Shown here piece after piece: positions 9,253 through 18,628 of a stretch of DNA of 64,000 bases (position 1 is the stretch's first letter; each line of letters starts with the position of its first letter). Below the pieces are notes generated by a model that saw only the letters and a list, made by a program, of their open reading frames with translations, made no database searches and was not told the origin of the DNA. The translations under genes were made by a program, and so were the position numbers. Source of the DNA: Arthrobacter sp. SLBN-100. Its GTDB lineage: Bacteria; Actinomycetota; Actinomycetes; Actinomycetales; Micrococcaceae. The stretch spans positions 261,901-325,900 of the forward strand of contig NZ_VFMY01000002.1 in the NCBI RefSeq assembly GCF_006715305.1, in the 5' to 3' direction.

Positions 9253-9525
9253 TGAGCTGGGCGTATGCTCTCCGTCATGGGTTTCTTCGCCGAATTTGAA
9301 CGCTCCCTCATGAGAGAACGCCAAAAGGAAGGCATTGTCCTGGCCAAACGGCGCGGCGTCTACAAAGGACGCAATAAGACCCTCGCGCCGGAGAGGGCAA
9401 CCAAACTGGTCCAGCGCCGGCAGCGGTGCCCCGAAAGCCTTACTTGCCCGTGACTACGGAATCAGCAGGCAAACCGCGTTAAGAAGCACGGGAGGAGAAG
9501 TAGTTGCGAGGACTCCCGTTGCATG
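9253..9525 (+). mobile_element. Serine resolvase/invertase C-terminal remnant
   Basis: The frame from 9265 reads MGFFAEFERSLMRERQKEGIVLAKRRGVYKGRNK, the end of the catalytic domain and linker of TnpR-type serine recombinases. After a frameshift near 9425 another frame continues with ALLARDYGISRQTAL, the start of its helix-turn-helix. The N-terminal catalytic serine region is missing. It is a relic of a Tn3-type transposon or invertible element. Confidence 0.7.
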
Positions 9526-9732
9526 ACTCTTAAGTGGACGCAGGTCAGCGATGTGTTCAGGATGCTGTGGTTCGGCCCGCGTGCGGTATTTGGGTCCTAG
9601 GAGTCCCCGCTTGCCGTTAGTCCCCGGGTGGTCTTTCAATTTCTGTCCACGCCGGGACGTGCCAGGCACGGATCCGGGCGGACCCGGGAGTCGTTCCGGC
9701 GTGTTCGACTTGCCTGAGAACGGCCGGTGGGG
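9526..9732. other. Intergenic stretch downstream of panB, nothing identified
   Basis: No gene supported. A tail of non-coding DNA between the resolvase relic and the 3' end of panB. Confidence 0.4.
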
Positions 9733-10580
9733 TCAGAAAGAGTGTTCTGGGCCCGGGAATTGGCCGGAGCGGACATCGTGCCCGTAAGCCTTGGCAGCAT
9801 CAAATAGCGTGCTGCGAAGGTCTGCGTACTGTTTGACGAATTTCGCCATTCGTCCGCCGCGCAGGCCGGTCATGTCCTGCCACACGAGCACCTGGCCGGT
9901 GGTTTCCTTTCCCGCGCCGATGCCCACGGTGGGAACACTGAGCACGCAGAAGGCCCCTGCGTCGGCGAGGGCAACTGCATCATCGATCAGGCGCTGCGCG
10001 TCGTCGCCGCGGCCCTGCACCCGGTAACCCCCAGCGCATGCTCGCTCTGGGGGGTGAACCCGACGTGGGCCATGACCGGGATTCCGGCTTGCACCATGGC
10101 GCGGACAGTGGGCGCATAGTGTTGCCCGCCCTCGATCTTGACGGCGTGGGCCAGGCCTTCTTTGAGGAACCGGACGCCGGCGGAGACGGCCTGTTCCGGG
10201 GAAACCTCGTAGCTACCGAAAGGCAGGTCCGCCACGATCAGGGCGCGCTTGGCTGTCCTGGCGACAGCACGGCACAGCGGCAGCAACTCATCTACCGTCA
10301 CAGGAAGGCTGGTCTCGTTGCCGAACACGTTGTTCGATGCCGAGTCGCCCACGAGAAGCACCTCGATGCCGGCCGCGTCGAAAATTTCGGCCGTGTACTG
10401 TTCGTAGGCGGTAAGCATCGCAAACTTTTTGCCGTCCTTCTTAGCGGCTTGCAGGTGGTGAAGGCGCACCCTTTCCCGTTTGGGTCCTGAACCGGGGTCG
10501 GCAGACTGCCCAGGCCCGCTGCCGTATGGGTCACGGACGTCGGCGGACATCCTTGAATCAGCGCTGTTGCTTGAGGTCAT
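9733..10580 (-). pseudogene. panB: Ketopantoate hydroxymethyltransferase, frameshifted and missing active-site segment
   Basis: PanB makes ketopantoate for coenzyme A synthesis. The N-terminal part (10580 to about 10030) is well preserved: [53 protein letters not shown]. At a C-run (10028-10032) the frame shifts; six Cs rather than five would restore [14 protein letters not shown]. Further on, AGAFCVL joins directly to [10 protein letters not shown] (near 9945), so the roughly 15-residue segment that carries the catalytic glutamate in the family (ECVP in E. coli) is deleted. Two independent lesions make it a pseudogene. panD survives 5 kb away, beyond the prp operon. Confidence 0.85.
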
Positions 10581-10970
10581 GGTGTTCTCCTTGGGCAGGT
10601 TTGGTCCGCGGCTGAATACCGTGGTGATATACGACTGGGGCTGGCAAGTGAGTGGAAAGCTTCATCCAAGCAGTCTGGGGTGGCCCTACTCGAGCGCCCC
10701 GCTTGGGTGACGGCGCAGGAACGAGAATCAGTGGGCGGCCACTCTTCAGGAGTATCAGTCCTGGAGATGCTGCACCAACAGATCGTTCCTGTAGCGGAGC
10801 AAAACTCGTGGTGGTAGAGGATACCAATTCGAATGCGGAAGGTCGTCGATGTTCATGGCTTGTCGAGGTCTCTGGTTCGAAGTCTCCGCTGTCAGCATTT
10901 ACGCGGCCAGTCCGACTGAGTATCGAGGCGACTGCTCATGGCAACAATTCTAAGGTCCGGAAGCTGGCTA
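10581..10970. other. Intergenic region between panB and the GntR gene
   Basis: About 390 bp with no supported gene. An upstream extension of the GntR frame into this region has no start context or domain similarity. It probably carries the divergent promoters. Confidence 0.45.
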
Positions 10971-11030
10971 TGTATACAAATCCGCCCATATATTCGGCTC
11001 CGTTGCGTTTTTGGGTACATTTTGTATACA
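10971..11030. promoter_or_regulatory. Two identical TGTATACA palindromes, candidate GntR operators
   Basis: Perfect 8-bp palindromes TGTATACA lie at 10971-10978 and 11023-11030, 52 bp apart start to start (about five helical turns). The second ends 8 bp before the regulator's start codon. GntR/FadR-type repressors bind short palindromes containing GT-N-AC type half-sites, so autoregulation with possible looping is likely. Confidence 0.65.
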
Positions 11031-11038
11031 CTGCACTC

Positions 11039-11680
11039 ATGCGTGCTAGTGAACGGGCTTACAAAACCCTGCGTGAAGACATCGTCGAGTGGCGTCTTTT
11101 GCCGGGGACTGTTCTGGCCGAGGTCGAACAATCCGAACGGCTTGGCCTCTCCCGGACACCCCTCCGGGAAGCCCTTGGCAGGCTAAGCGCTGAAGGTCTC
11201 ACGCAAACTGCCCCCGGGCGCGGTGTCGTCGTCAGCGATATCTCTTTGGAGGACGTTGACGAGCTCTTCGAGTTGCGCGAAATCCTAGAGTGCAGGGCAG
11301 CAGCTCTGGCTGCGCAACGGGGAGAGGTTAGCGTCTTCGCCGCGCTCTACACGGAACTAAGTGACGCTCCATTCCTCCTAGGCGCGGCTGACCCTGCCCG
11401 ACACAGCTATTACGCGCTGGTGGGCCGGTTGGATGAGGCCATCGACGCCGCTATAGCCAACTCCTACCTTGCTCAGGCCATGCGCAGCCTACGGGTTCAC
11501 CTTGTCCGGGTCCGGCGGCTGGCAGCCAACGACGATGGCAGGCTCACAGCCGCCGCCGCGGAACACGCTGCCATTGCCGAGGCCATTGCCGAGGGTAACC
11601 CCCGGCTGGCCGAGGCTGCCACCACTGTTCATTTGCATCGCAGTCTTTCCCACATCAAAGCCACCCACCAGCCCCACTGA
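11039..11680 (+). CDS. GntR-family (FadR subgroup) regulator of the methylcitrate operon
   Basis: A protein of 213 aa starting at ATG 11039, chosen because the winged-helix domain begins at once: ASERAYKTLREDIVEWRLLPGTVL, then ERLGLSRTPLREALGRLSAEGL, then a wing (about 5-72). An all-helical FCD-type effector domain follows (about 80-205; ELFELREILECRAAAL, and EHAAIAEAIAEGN near the end). Such regulators usually sense acyl or organic acid metabolites. It sits 15 bp upstream of prpD in the same direction, so it probably controls prpDBC and itself through the TGTATACA pair at 10971-11030. Effector inferred to be a methylcitrate-cycle intermediate or propionyl derivative. Confidence 0.8.
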   Translation: MRASERAYKTLREDIVEWRLLPGTVLAEVEQSERLGLSRTPLREALGRLSAEGLTQTAPGRGVVVSDISLEDVDELFELREILECRAAALAAQRGEVSVFAALYTELSDAPFLLGAADPARHSYYALVGRLDEAIDAAIANSYLAQAMRSLRVHLVRVRRLAANDDGRLTAAAAEHAAIAEAIAEGNPRLAEAATTVHLHRSLSHIKATHQPH

Positions 11681-11695
11681 AGGAGCACCAGCACC

Positions 11696-13216
11696 ATGGT
11701 TAAGCTCAACCCCGTCCGTGTCTACAAGAGCGAAGAGAACCTCGCCCGTGAAGACCAGCTGGCCCACAAGATTGCAGTCGTCGCCGCCGACGCTGTCGAA
11801 GTATCCCCGGATGTCACCGAGATGGTCATCAACCGGGTCATCGACAATGCCTCGGTTGCCATCGCTTCCCTGAACCGCGGGCCCATCGTCGCCGCCCGCG
11901 CCCAGGCCCTGACCCACGCACCCACCACTAACGGCAAAGGCGCCGGCGTCTTTGGCATCACGGATCGAGTCTCCCCCGAGTGGGCAGCTTGGGCGAACGG
12001 CGTAGCGGTCCGCGAGCTCGACTACCACGACACTTTCCTGGCTGCGGAGTATTCCCACCCTGGGGATAACATCCCGCCAATCCTAGCCGTCGCGCAGCAC
12101 GTCGGAGCCAGCGGCAGCGACCTGATCCGCGGCATCGCTACCGGTTACGAAATCCAGGTCAACCTGGTCAAGGCCATCTGCCTGCACAAACACAAGATCG
12201 ACCACGTGGCCCACCTCGGCCCCTCCGCCGCTGCCGGCATTGGCACGCTGCTGGGCCTTGATGTCGAAACGATCTTCCAATCCGTCGGCCAGGCACTGCA
12301 CACCACCACCGCAACCCGCCAGTCCCGCAAGGGCGAGATCTCCACATGGAAGGCCCATGCTCCGGCGTTCGCCGGGAAGATGGCCGTTGAAGCGGTAGAC
12401 CGGGCCATGCGCGGCCAGACCTCACCGGTTCCGATCTACGAGGGCGAGGACGGCATCATTGCGTGGATGCTGGATGGCCCGGAGGCCGCCTACGAGGTCC
12501 CGCTGCCCGAAGCCGGTGAGGCAAAGCGCGCCATCTTGGACACCTACACCAAGGAACACTCCGCCGAGTACCAGGCCCAGGCCTGGATCGACCTCGCTCG
12601 AAAGCTGCACAAGGAGCACCCGGAGGCCACCGACCCCGCCAACATGGAATCGGTCCTCATCCGGACCAGCCACCACACCCACTACGTCATCGGGTCCGGC
12701 GCCAAGGATCCACAGAAGTATGACCCGACCGCCTCACGGGAGACCCTGGACCACTCCATTCCTTACATATTCACCGTCGCGTTGCAGGACGGGGCATGGC
12801 ATCATGTGGATTCTTACTCCCCCGAACGCGCCGCCCGGCCCGACACCGTGGAGCTGTGGAACAAGGTGACCACGGAGGAAGACCCGGACTGGACCCGCCG
12901 ATACCACTCCCTGGACATCGGCGAAAAAGCATTCGGCGGATCAGTTGAAATCACCTTGAGAAACGGCACTGTCATCACAGATGAGATCGCTGTGGCTGAT
13001 GCCCACCCGCTGGGCGCCCGGCCGTTCGCCCGCCAGCAGTACGTCAACAAGTTTCGCACCCTCGCCGCCGGACTTGTGGAGGAGGCCGAAATCGAGCGTT
13101 TCCTCGCTGCCGCCGAAGCTCTTCCGGACCTTGGCCCTGGCGAGCTGGACCAGCTGAACATCACAGCCGCCCCCGGCGTGATCAACCTTAGCGACGCGCC
13201 CGCCGGCCTTTTCTAA
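11696..13216 (+). CDS. prpD: 2-methylcitrate dehydratase (MmgE/PrpD family)
   Basis: A protein of 506 aa, the normal family length, with the MmgE/PrpD signature stretches [30 protein letters not shown] and GKISTWK-like [22 protein letters not shown], and a C-terminal [24 protein letters not shown] segment. It dehydrates 2-methylcitrate to 2-methylaconitate (or directly toward methylisocitrate) in the cytoplasm. Preceded by GGAGCACC and followed 28 bp later by prpB; the order regulator-prpD-prpB-prpC is a standard actinobacterial methylcitrate operon. No defects seen. Confidence 0.9.
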   Translation: MVKLNPVRVYKSEENLAREDQLAHKIAVVAADAVEVSPDVTEMVINRVIDNASVAIASLNRGPIVAARAQALTHAPTTNGKGAGVFGITDRVSPEWAAWANGVAVRELDYHDTFLAAEYSHPGDNIPPILAVAQHVGASGSDLIRGIATGYEIQVNLVKAICLHKHKIDHVAHLGPSAAAGIGTLLGLDVETIFQSVGQALHTTTATRQSRKGEISTWKAHAPAFAGKMAVEAVDRAMRGQTSPVPIYEGEDGIIAWMLDGPEAAYEVPLPEAGEAKRAILDTYTKEHSAEYQAQAWIDLARKLHKEHPEATDPANMESVLIRTSHHTHYVIGSGAKDPQKYDPTASRETLDHSIPYIFTVALQDGAWHHVDSYSPERAARPDTVELWNKVTTEEDPDWTRRYHSLDIGEKAFGGSVEITLRNGTVITDEIAVADAHPLGARPFARQQYVNKFRTLAAGLVEEAEIERFLAAAEALPDLGPGELDQLNITAAPGVINLSDAPAGLF

Positions 13217-13244
13217 GCTCTTTCCACTTTTCGATAGGGAGACC

Positions 13245-14150
13245 ATGCTGTACTCAAAGACAACCCCGGAGCAGAAGCGCGTCGCACTGCGTGAGATGCT
13301 CGCCTCCGGAACCATCCAGCAGTTCCCGGGCGCGTTCAACCCGCTCTCCGCACGCCTGATCGAGGAGAAGGGCTTCGCCGGCGTGTATATCTCCGGCGCC
13401 GTGCTGGCCAACGACCTCGGCCTGCCGGACGTTGGCCTGACTACCCTCACCGAGGTGGTCACCCGTGCCGGCCAGATAGCCCGGATGACCGATCTGCCCT
13501 CCCTGGTGGACGCCGACACCGGGTTCGGTGAACCCATGAACGTCGCTCGGACCGTTCAGGAGATCGAGAACGCCGGTCTGGCAGGCCTCCACATCGAGGA
13601 CCAGTTCAACCCAAAGCGCTGCGGGCACCTGGACGGCAAAAACGTTGTGGATCTGGAGACAGCGACCAAACGCATCCGGGCGGCCGCCGACGCTCGACGG
13701 GACCCGAACTTCCTCATCATGGCCCGCACCGACATCCGGGCAGTGGACGGGCTCCAGGCCGCGAAGGACCGGGCGAAGGCGCTGGTGGATGCCGGCGCCG
13801 ACGCGATCTTCCCGGAGGCTATGCGGGACCTGCACGAGTTCCGTGCCATCCGTGATGCCGTGGACGTACCGATCCTGGCCAACATGACTGAGTTCGGGAA
13901 GAGCGACCTCTTCACCGTGAAGCAGCTTCAGGCAGTCGGAGTGAACATGGTTATCTACCCCGTCACCCTGCTCCGTAGTGCGATGGGCGCAGCCGAACGG
14001 GTGCTGGACACGCTCAAGAGTCTGGGCAGCCAGGAAGTACGCGTGCCTGAAATGTTCACCCGGGCCCGCCTCTACGACCTCGTGGACTACGAAGCCTACA
14101 ACAAATTCGATTCCGGCATTTTCAACTTCCAAATCCCCGACACCCACTGA
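13245..14150 (+). CDS. prpB: 2-methylisocitrate lyase
   Basis: A protein of 301 aa in the PEP mutase/isocitrate lyase superfamily. Visible are the metal-binding DADTGFGEPMNVART region and the KRCGH active-site signature (NPKRCGHLDGK). It splits 2-methylisocitrate into pyruvate and succinate, the last step of propionyl-CoA oxidation. A GGGAGACC ribosome binding site precedes ATG 13245. Spacing to prpC is 28 bp. Intact. Confidence 0.92.
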   Translation: MLYSKTTPEQKRVALREMLASGTIQQFPGAFNPLSARLIEEKGFAGVYISGAVLANDLGLPDVGLTTLTEVVTRAGQIARMTDLPSLVDADTGFGEPMNVARTVQEIENAGLAGLHIEDQFNPKRCGHLDGKNVVDLETATKRIRAAADARRDPNFLIMARTDIRAVDGLQAAKDRAKALVDAGADAIFPEAMRDLHEFRAIRDAVDVPILANMTEFGKSDLFTVKQLQAVGVNMVIYPVTLLRSAMGAAERVLDTLKSLGSQEVRVPEMFTRARLYDLVDYEAYNKFDSGIFNFQIPDTH

Positions 14151-14178
14151 TACAAGGACTGCAACGAAGGAGTTCAGC

Positions 14179-15315
14179 ATGGCTGATACAGAGATCAAAA
14201 AGGGACTAGCCGGCGTCGTGGTGGACTACACCGCCGTCTCAAAGGTCAACGCGGAAACCAACTCGCTGCTTTACCGGGGGTACCCGGTTCAGGAACTCGC
14301 CGCCACATGCAATTTCGAAGAGGTTGCCTACCTGCTCTGGAACTGCGAACTGCCCAGTCAGGATCAACTTGCCGAGTTCAGCTCCCGCGAACGGGCAGGC
14401 CGGGCGCTCGACCCTGCACTGAAGACCATTATTGATGCCCTGCCCGTCCAGGCCCACCCGATGGACGTCTGCCGCACGGCAGCCTCAGTACTCGGTGCCC
14501 GGCACCCGCTAGCCGAGGACTCTTCTCCGGAAGCCAACATGACGAAGGCCATCGACCTGTGGGCTGCAATGCCGGCAGTCGTGGCCTACGACCAGCGCCG
14601 CCGCCGGGGCCAGGACATCGTGGAACCCCGCGAGGACCTGGGCTATTCGGCGAACTTCCTATGGATGACCTTCGGCGAAGATCCCGTCGACGAGGTTGTC
14701 CAGGCTTTCGACGTCTCGATGATCCTGTACGCGGAGCACTCTTTCAACGCCTCAACCTTCACCGCCCGGGTGGTGACCTCCACCCTCTCGGACCTCCACT
14801 CCGCCGTGACTGCTGCCATCGGTGCCCTGAAAGGTCCCCTGCACGGGGGTGCCAACGAAGCTGTGATGCACACCTTCAATGAGATCGGGATCCGCAGCGA
14901 AGAGTCCATGGAGGAAGCTGCGGCGCGGGCCAGGACCTGGATGGAAGACGCTCTGAGGCAGAAGAAAAAGGTGATGGGCTTTGGCCACCGTGTCTACAAG
15001 AACGGTGATTCCCGGGTACCCACGATGAAGGAAGCCCTGGACAAGATGATCGCGCACTACAGACGGCCCGAACTCCAGGGCCTGTACAACGGCCTTGAGC
15101 AGGCCATGGACCAGGCCAAGGATATCAAACCAAACCTCGACTACCCTGCCGGACCGACCTACCACCTCATGGGCTTTGACACCCCGACTTTCACACCCAT
15201 CTTTGTCGCGAGCCGCATCACGGGCTGGACGGCACACATCATCGAACAGGCGGCCGCAAACTCCCTGATCCGCCCGCTCAGTGCATACAACGGCCACGAG
15301 CAGCGTTCCCTATAG
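14179..15315 (+). CDS. prpC: 2-methylcitrate synthase
   Basis: A protein of 378 aa starting at ATG 14179 (GAAGGAG upstream); an in-frame upstream extension overlaps prpB and is ignored. Citrate synthase fold with the substrate-binding His in AEHSFNASTFTARV, the catalytic GPLHGGANEAVM His, GFGHRVYKNGDSR, and the catalytic Asp near MGFDTPTFTPIF. The length and IKKGLAGVVVDYT start are typical of PrpC/bifunctional methylcitrate synthases. It condenses propionyl-CoA with oxaloacetate, so the plasmid carries the whole core cycle. Confidence 0.9.
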   Translation: MADTEIKKGLAGVVVDYTAVSKVNAETNSLLYRGYPVQELAATCNFEEVAYLLWNCELPSQDQLAEFSSRERAGRALDPALKTIIDALPVQAHPMDVCRTAASVLGARHPLAEDSSPEANMTKAIDLWAAMPAVVAYDQRRRRGQDIVEPREDLGYSANFLWMTFGEDPVDEVVQAFDVSMILYAEHSFNASTFTARVVTSTLSDLHSAVTAAIGALKGPLHGGANEAVMHTFNEIGIRSEESMEEAAARARTWMEDALRQKKKVMGFGHRVYKNGDSRVPTMKEALDKMIAHYRRPELQGLYNGLEQAMDQAKDIKPNLDYPAGPTYHLMGFDTPTFTPIFVASRITGWTAHIIEQAAANSLIRPLSAYNGHEQRSL

Positions 15316-15464
15316 CTGGCAGTCCCAGCCCCAATTCCTGCGGTGGGGCGTCGGATGATCACCCGGATCATCAACTTTTCGCAACGGCTACGACGCCTCA
15401 CCGCCGGCTCACCGAAACAGCTCGGCAGAGCTGCAACATCAACTCGCGCCATTGAGGAACAAGA

Positions 15465-15686
15465 ATGGACCTTCACCTGCAACCAGATTGGCAACGCGCT
15501 CTAGGGCAGTGGGTCGAAATCTGGAAAGACGGGAAATTTGTCCGTAAAGGAACGGTCGAGGCCGTCATGCCCGACGAATCAGTGCTCTGGATTTCGGCGG
15601 AAGGCGCCTCTTCACGACAAATGCTTCTCAGATGCGACAAATACCAGGTTTTTGCGCACTTCGTGCCTGAACGTCCATCAGCATGA
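15465..15686 (+). CDS. Small conserved-looking hypothetical protein
   Basis: A 73-aa frame with GAGGAACAAG upstream of ATG 15465. It contains WVEIWKDGKFVRKGTVEAVMPDESVLWIS, which looks like a small beta-barrel, and ends HFVPERPSA. No family recognised. It follows prpC by 150 bp in the same direction and precedes panD. Coding character is good (no stops, acceptable third-position GC), but the function is unknown. Confidence 0.55.
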   Translation: MDLHLQPDWQRALGQWVEIWKDGKFVRKGTVEAVMPDESVLWISAEGASSRQMLLRCDKYQVFAHFVPERPSA

Positions 15687-15821
15687 GGGCCTAAATCCTT
15701 CGCGGGATGCACACCTGGAATCCACATAGCCCGCCCCACCGCTCCGGCACGAGATAGCGTCTCAGGCCAGCTCGGATGAGGAGCGGCGGTGTGGCACGAA
15801 AGCCCACTACTGGAGCCTCCT

Positions 15822-16247
15822 TTGAATCGAACAATCTTCAAATCAAAGATCCACCGCGCGACCGTCACGCACGCTGATCTGCACTACGTCGGCTCCGTCA
15901 CAGTTGACCTGGACCTGCTCGATGCTGCGGACATCCTTCCCGGCGAGTTGGTGGCCATCGTGGACGTAACCAACGGCGCCCGGCTGGAAACGTACACCAT
16001 CGCCGGGGAACGCGGTTCCGGAGTCATTGGCATCAACGGCCCAGCGGCCCATCTGGTGCAGGAAAACGACGTTGTCATCGTGATTACCTACGCCCAAATG
16101 ACCATCGAGGAAGCCAGGGTATACGAGCCCAAGGTGGTCCACGTTGATGAAAACAACAAGATAGTCCAGCTCGGCAATGATCCAGCCGAAGGCCTCACAC
16201 CAGGACTCCTCCGTCCGCCATACGCCCTGAACAACGCCACACTCTGA
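15822..16247 (+). CDS. panD: Aspartate 1-decarboxylase proenzyme
   Basis: Starts with TTG at 15822 (GGAG six bases upstream) giving [31 protein letters not shown]. The G-S bond in HYVGSVT is the self-cleavage site that creates the pyruvoyl cofactor. The rest ([14 protein letters not shown] [21 protein letters not shown] and AQMTIEEA) matches the small double-psi barrel; 141 aa is normal. It makes beta-alanine for pantothenate. It has been separated from panB, which is a pseudogene, by the prp operon. An upstream GTG at 15789 is possible but less typical. Confidence 0.9.
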   Translation: MNRTIFKSKIHRATVTHADLHYVGSVTVDLDLLDAADILPGELVAIVDVTNGARLETYTIAGERGSGVIGINGPAAHLVQENDVVIVITYAQMTIEEARVYEPKVVHVDENNKIVQLGNDPAEGLTPGLLRPPYALNNATL

Positions 16248-16639
16248 ACCGGACCGCAAGGGCCAAACCCGGCGCACGCGTACTCCCTCCCCCGCCACCA
16301 CCGCTCCGGCGGCCCGTCGCACACCTTGGCGGTGCCCACGCTCGCCAAACCCTTCATACGCGTCCCAGATCGGGACAACGTCACTCTTGCCGGCTGAGTC
16401 ATCATGAGTGAAAGGATCAGCCGGATTTGGCGTCCCGGAAGCAAGGAGGTTTTGTGAGTCGCTACGCATGCGATTGGCGTCGGGCTGTTGCCACACGTTG
16501 TTACCTCAAAAGCTCATTTGCTGTCTGGTGAAAACCCTTCATGTCCTGCGGCGTTCCCAGACCCCAGTTCGCTCACCTCGGAGGAGATGGTAGTCGGATC
16601 ATGGTGCAAACAGTGGCTGGATTCCGCGAAGCCAGGACC
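16248..16639. other. Intergenic region, nothing identified
   Basis: About 390 bp between panD and the pntB remnant. Short frames exist but none resembles a protein. Confidence 0.4.
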
Positions 16640-17280
16640 ATGTACGACCCGCTTCCATGGTCTCCGGCGATGACAACCCCCGGACACCTGGTGGCCTCGA
16701 TCGGCGGCGGCGACATGCCCTTGGTCGTCTCCATGCTCAACAGCTACTCTGGTTGGGCCGCCGCCGCGGCGGGCTTCCTGCTGAACAACGACCTGCTCAT
16801 CATCACCGGCGCCCTGGTCGGTTCTTCGGGTGCGTACCTGTCCTACATCATGTGCAAAGCCATGAACCGGTCCTTCATCTCCGTAATCGCCGGCGGCTTC
16901 GGTATCTCAGCCCCCACTACCGGGGGAGACGCTGACCGGGGCGAGCACCCGTCGCCGCCCGACTGCCCGGGCACATGAACGTGCTCCTCGCCGAAGCTAA
17001 AGTCCCGTACGACATCGTTCTGGAAATGGACGAAATCAACGACGACCTCGACGGGACCTCCGTGGTCCTAGAGATCGGGGCGAACGACACCGTCAACCCC
17101 GCCGCCGCCGAGGACCCCTCCAGCCCCATCGCCGGTATGCCGGTCCTCAAAGTCTGGGAAGCAGACAACGTCATCGTCTTCAAACGGTCCATGGCCGCAG
17201 GCTACGCCGGTGTCCAAAACCCCCTCTTCTACCGCGAGAACTCACACATGCTCTTCGGCGACGCCAAAGCCCGCGTCTAA
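16640..17280 (+). pseudogene. pntB: NAD(P) transhydrogenase beta subunit, truncated with internal deletion
   Basis: Two frames. 16660-16930 gives [28 protein letters not shown] plus following membrane helices. After a deletion and frameshift near 16930-16975 comes [27 protein letters not shown], then [29 protein letters not shown] and [26 protein letters not shown]. These are the last membrane helices and the NADP-binding domain of PntB. The 5' half and the linker with the NADP-domain GYGMAVAQAQ motif are missing, so no proton-pumping transhydrogenase can form. Confidence 0.85.
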
Positions 17281-17755
17281 GACATACTCCAGGCCTTTTG
17301 AACTCGACAAAACCACCAGGTAGGAAGTGATTACGCTCAGAGGCGAACTACCTCCCCCAGGACAGGCCGAAAACACGAAAAACAATCAGTCATACCGGAT
17401 GTAAACAGCTGCGCAGGGGAAGCACCACCTCACCCTCAGCCGTTCGACATCGACGGATTTGCGGCAGCCGCCTGGATCGGGCTCCACTACAGGCACGAGT
17501 TCCTGCTCCACCACCGGCACGAGCTGCTGGAGCACCCGCCCTCGTGACCGGGGCGGCAAACCATGCCGCCCAAGCAGTACCGCTGACGCGCAGCACTGCC
17601 ACTCAAGCTGTTTGGGCGGCCCGGGCGACCACCGGGGTCGCCGTACTTCGCAACGCCAAGCCGCCCCACCGCCCCCTTCTCCATCCCGCCATCCGTGGGA
17701 GGAACGGCAGGAGAAGCAGACCACAGTCCATCGACCCAGCCCGTAGACACAGGCT
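17281..17755. other. Region upstream of the etf operon, no gene supported
   Basis: About 475 bp. Contains an imperfect direct repeat near 17480-17535 (CACGAG-TTCCTGCT and CACGAG-CTGCTGG) but no convincing protein. Probably decayed sequence plus the etf promoter. Confidence 0.4.
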
Positions 17756-17795
17756 TTACTAGGAACACCTAGTAATTACTTGGACGTCCTAGTAA
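17756..17795. promoter_or_regulatory. Two abutting 20-bp palindromic operators upstream of etfB
   Basis: 17756-17775 is an inverted repeat with perfect arms TTACTAGG and CCTAGTAA around a 4-bp spacer. 17776-17795 directly follows with arms TTACTTGG and CCTAGTAA around ACGT. The 14-bp core of the second copy recurs exactly at 28827-28840 next to a marR gene, and a related pair lies at 20604-20643. MarR-type repressor sites, about 47 bp before the etfB start. Confidence 0.75.
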
Positions 17796-17841
17796 GATTG
17801 TTTTTGTTGTTGATCGATGAAGTTGGAGCAAAAGGAAACCC

Positions 17842-18615
17842 ATGAAAATCATCGTTCTTATCAAGCAGGTGCCCGACACCGCAGAGGAACGCCATCTCAA
17901 TCCTGCGACTGGCCGGCTTGATCGCGAGGCCAATGAAAGTGTGGCCGATGAAATCACCGAGCGCGGCCTTGAGGTCGCACTTCGCCACAAAGACGCGAAC
18001 AAAGGGTCCGAGGTAATAGTACTGACCGCGGGGCCCAGCTCGGCGACGCAGGCGCTGCGCAAGGCACTGTCGATGGGTGCCGATTCTGCGGTGCATGTCG
18101 TCGACGACCGTTTGGCGGGTGCTGACATTGCCATGACCGCTGCCGTCCTGGCTGCCGCCGCGAAACGTGCCGGTTTTGATCTACTCATCGCAGGGAACGA
18201 ATCGACCGATGGCCGCGGCGGAATTGTGCCGGCCATGGTCGCCGAGCATCTTAAATTGCCGTTGCTGCCTTCACTTACCACCGTGGAGCTGGCCGCGGAC
18301 CGCGTTTCCGGCGAGGTGGTACTGGAATCCGAGCGTATTAGCGTCAGTGCGGCCCTGCCGGCGGTAGTCTCCGTGACTGAATGGGTTGCCGAAGCCAGGT
18401 TCCCGAACTTCAAGGGCATTATGACTGCCAAGCGCAAGCCGCTAACGACGCTGTCCCTTGCCGAGCTCGAAATGGAGCCCGACATGGTCGGTGGCGGGTC
18501 GGTCGTACTTGGCGTTTCCGAGCGGCCCGCCAGGGCGGCGGGCAAGAAGGTTATCGATGACGGGACTGCGGCCCGCGAACTTGCAGACTTCCTGGCCGCC
18601 GAGCGCCTGATCTGA
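17842..18615 (+). CDS. etfB: Electron transfer flavoprotein beta subunit
   Basis: A protein of 257 aa beginning MKIIVLIKQVPDT, the standard EtfB start, with the AMP-binding/adenine nucleotide alpha-hydrolase-like fold and the FDLLIAGNESTDGRGGIVPAMVAEHL signature, followed by the C-terminal recognition region VTEWVAEARFPNFKGIMTAKRKP. With EtfA it accepts electrons from acyl-CoA dehydrogenases. A strong AAAGGAAACCC lies before ATG 17842. First gene of a three-gene unit behind the tandem operators at 17756-17795. Confidence 0.92.
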   Translation: MKIIVLIKQVPDTAEERHLNPATGRLDREANESVADEITERGLEVALRHKDANKGSEVIVLTAGPSSATQALRKALSMGADSAVHVVDDRLAGADIAMTAAVLAAAAKRAGFDLLIAGNESTDGRGGIVPAMVAEHLKLPLLPSLTTVELAADRVSGEVVLESERISVSAALPAVVSVTEWVAEARFPNFKGIMTAKRKPLTTLSLAELEMEPDMVGGGSVVLGVSERPARAAGKKVIDDGTAARELADFLAAERLI

Positions 18616-18628
18616 CTACGGAGCTGAA

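Noticed and set aside
10652..11038. Upstream extension of the GntR frame by 129 codons
   Set aside because: No domain content or ribosome binding site, and it would place both TGTATACA operators inside the coding region; the ATG at 11039 fits the family start.
13254..14198. Minus-strand open frame of 314 codons opposite prpB
   Set aside because: Antisense shadow of methylisocitrate lyase, which has the KRCGH signature on the plus strand.
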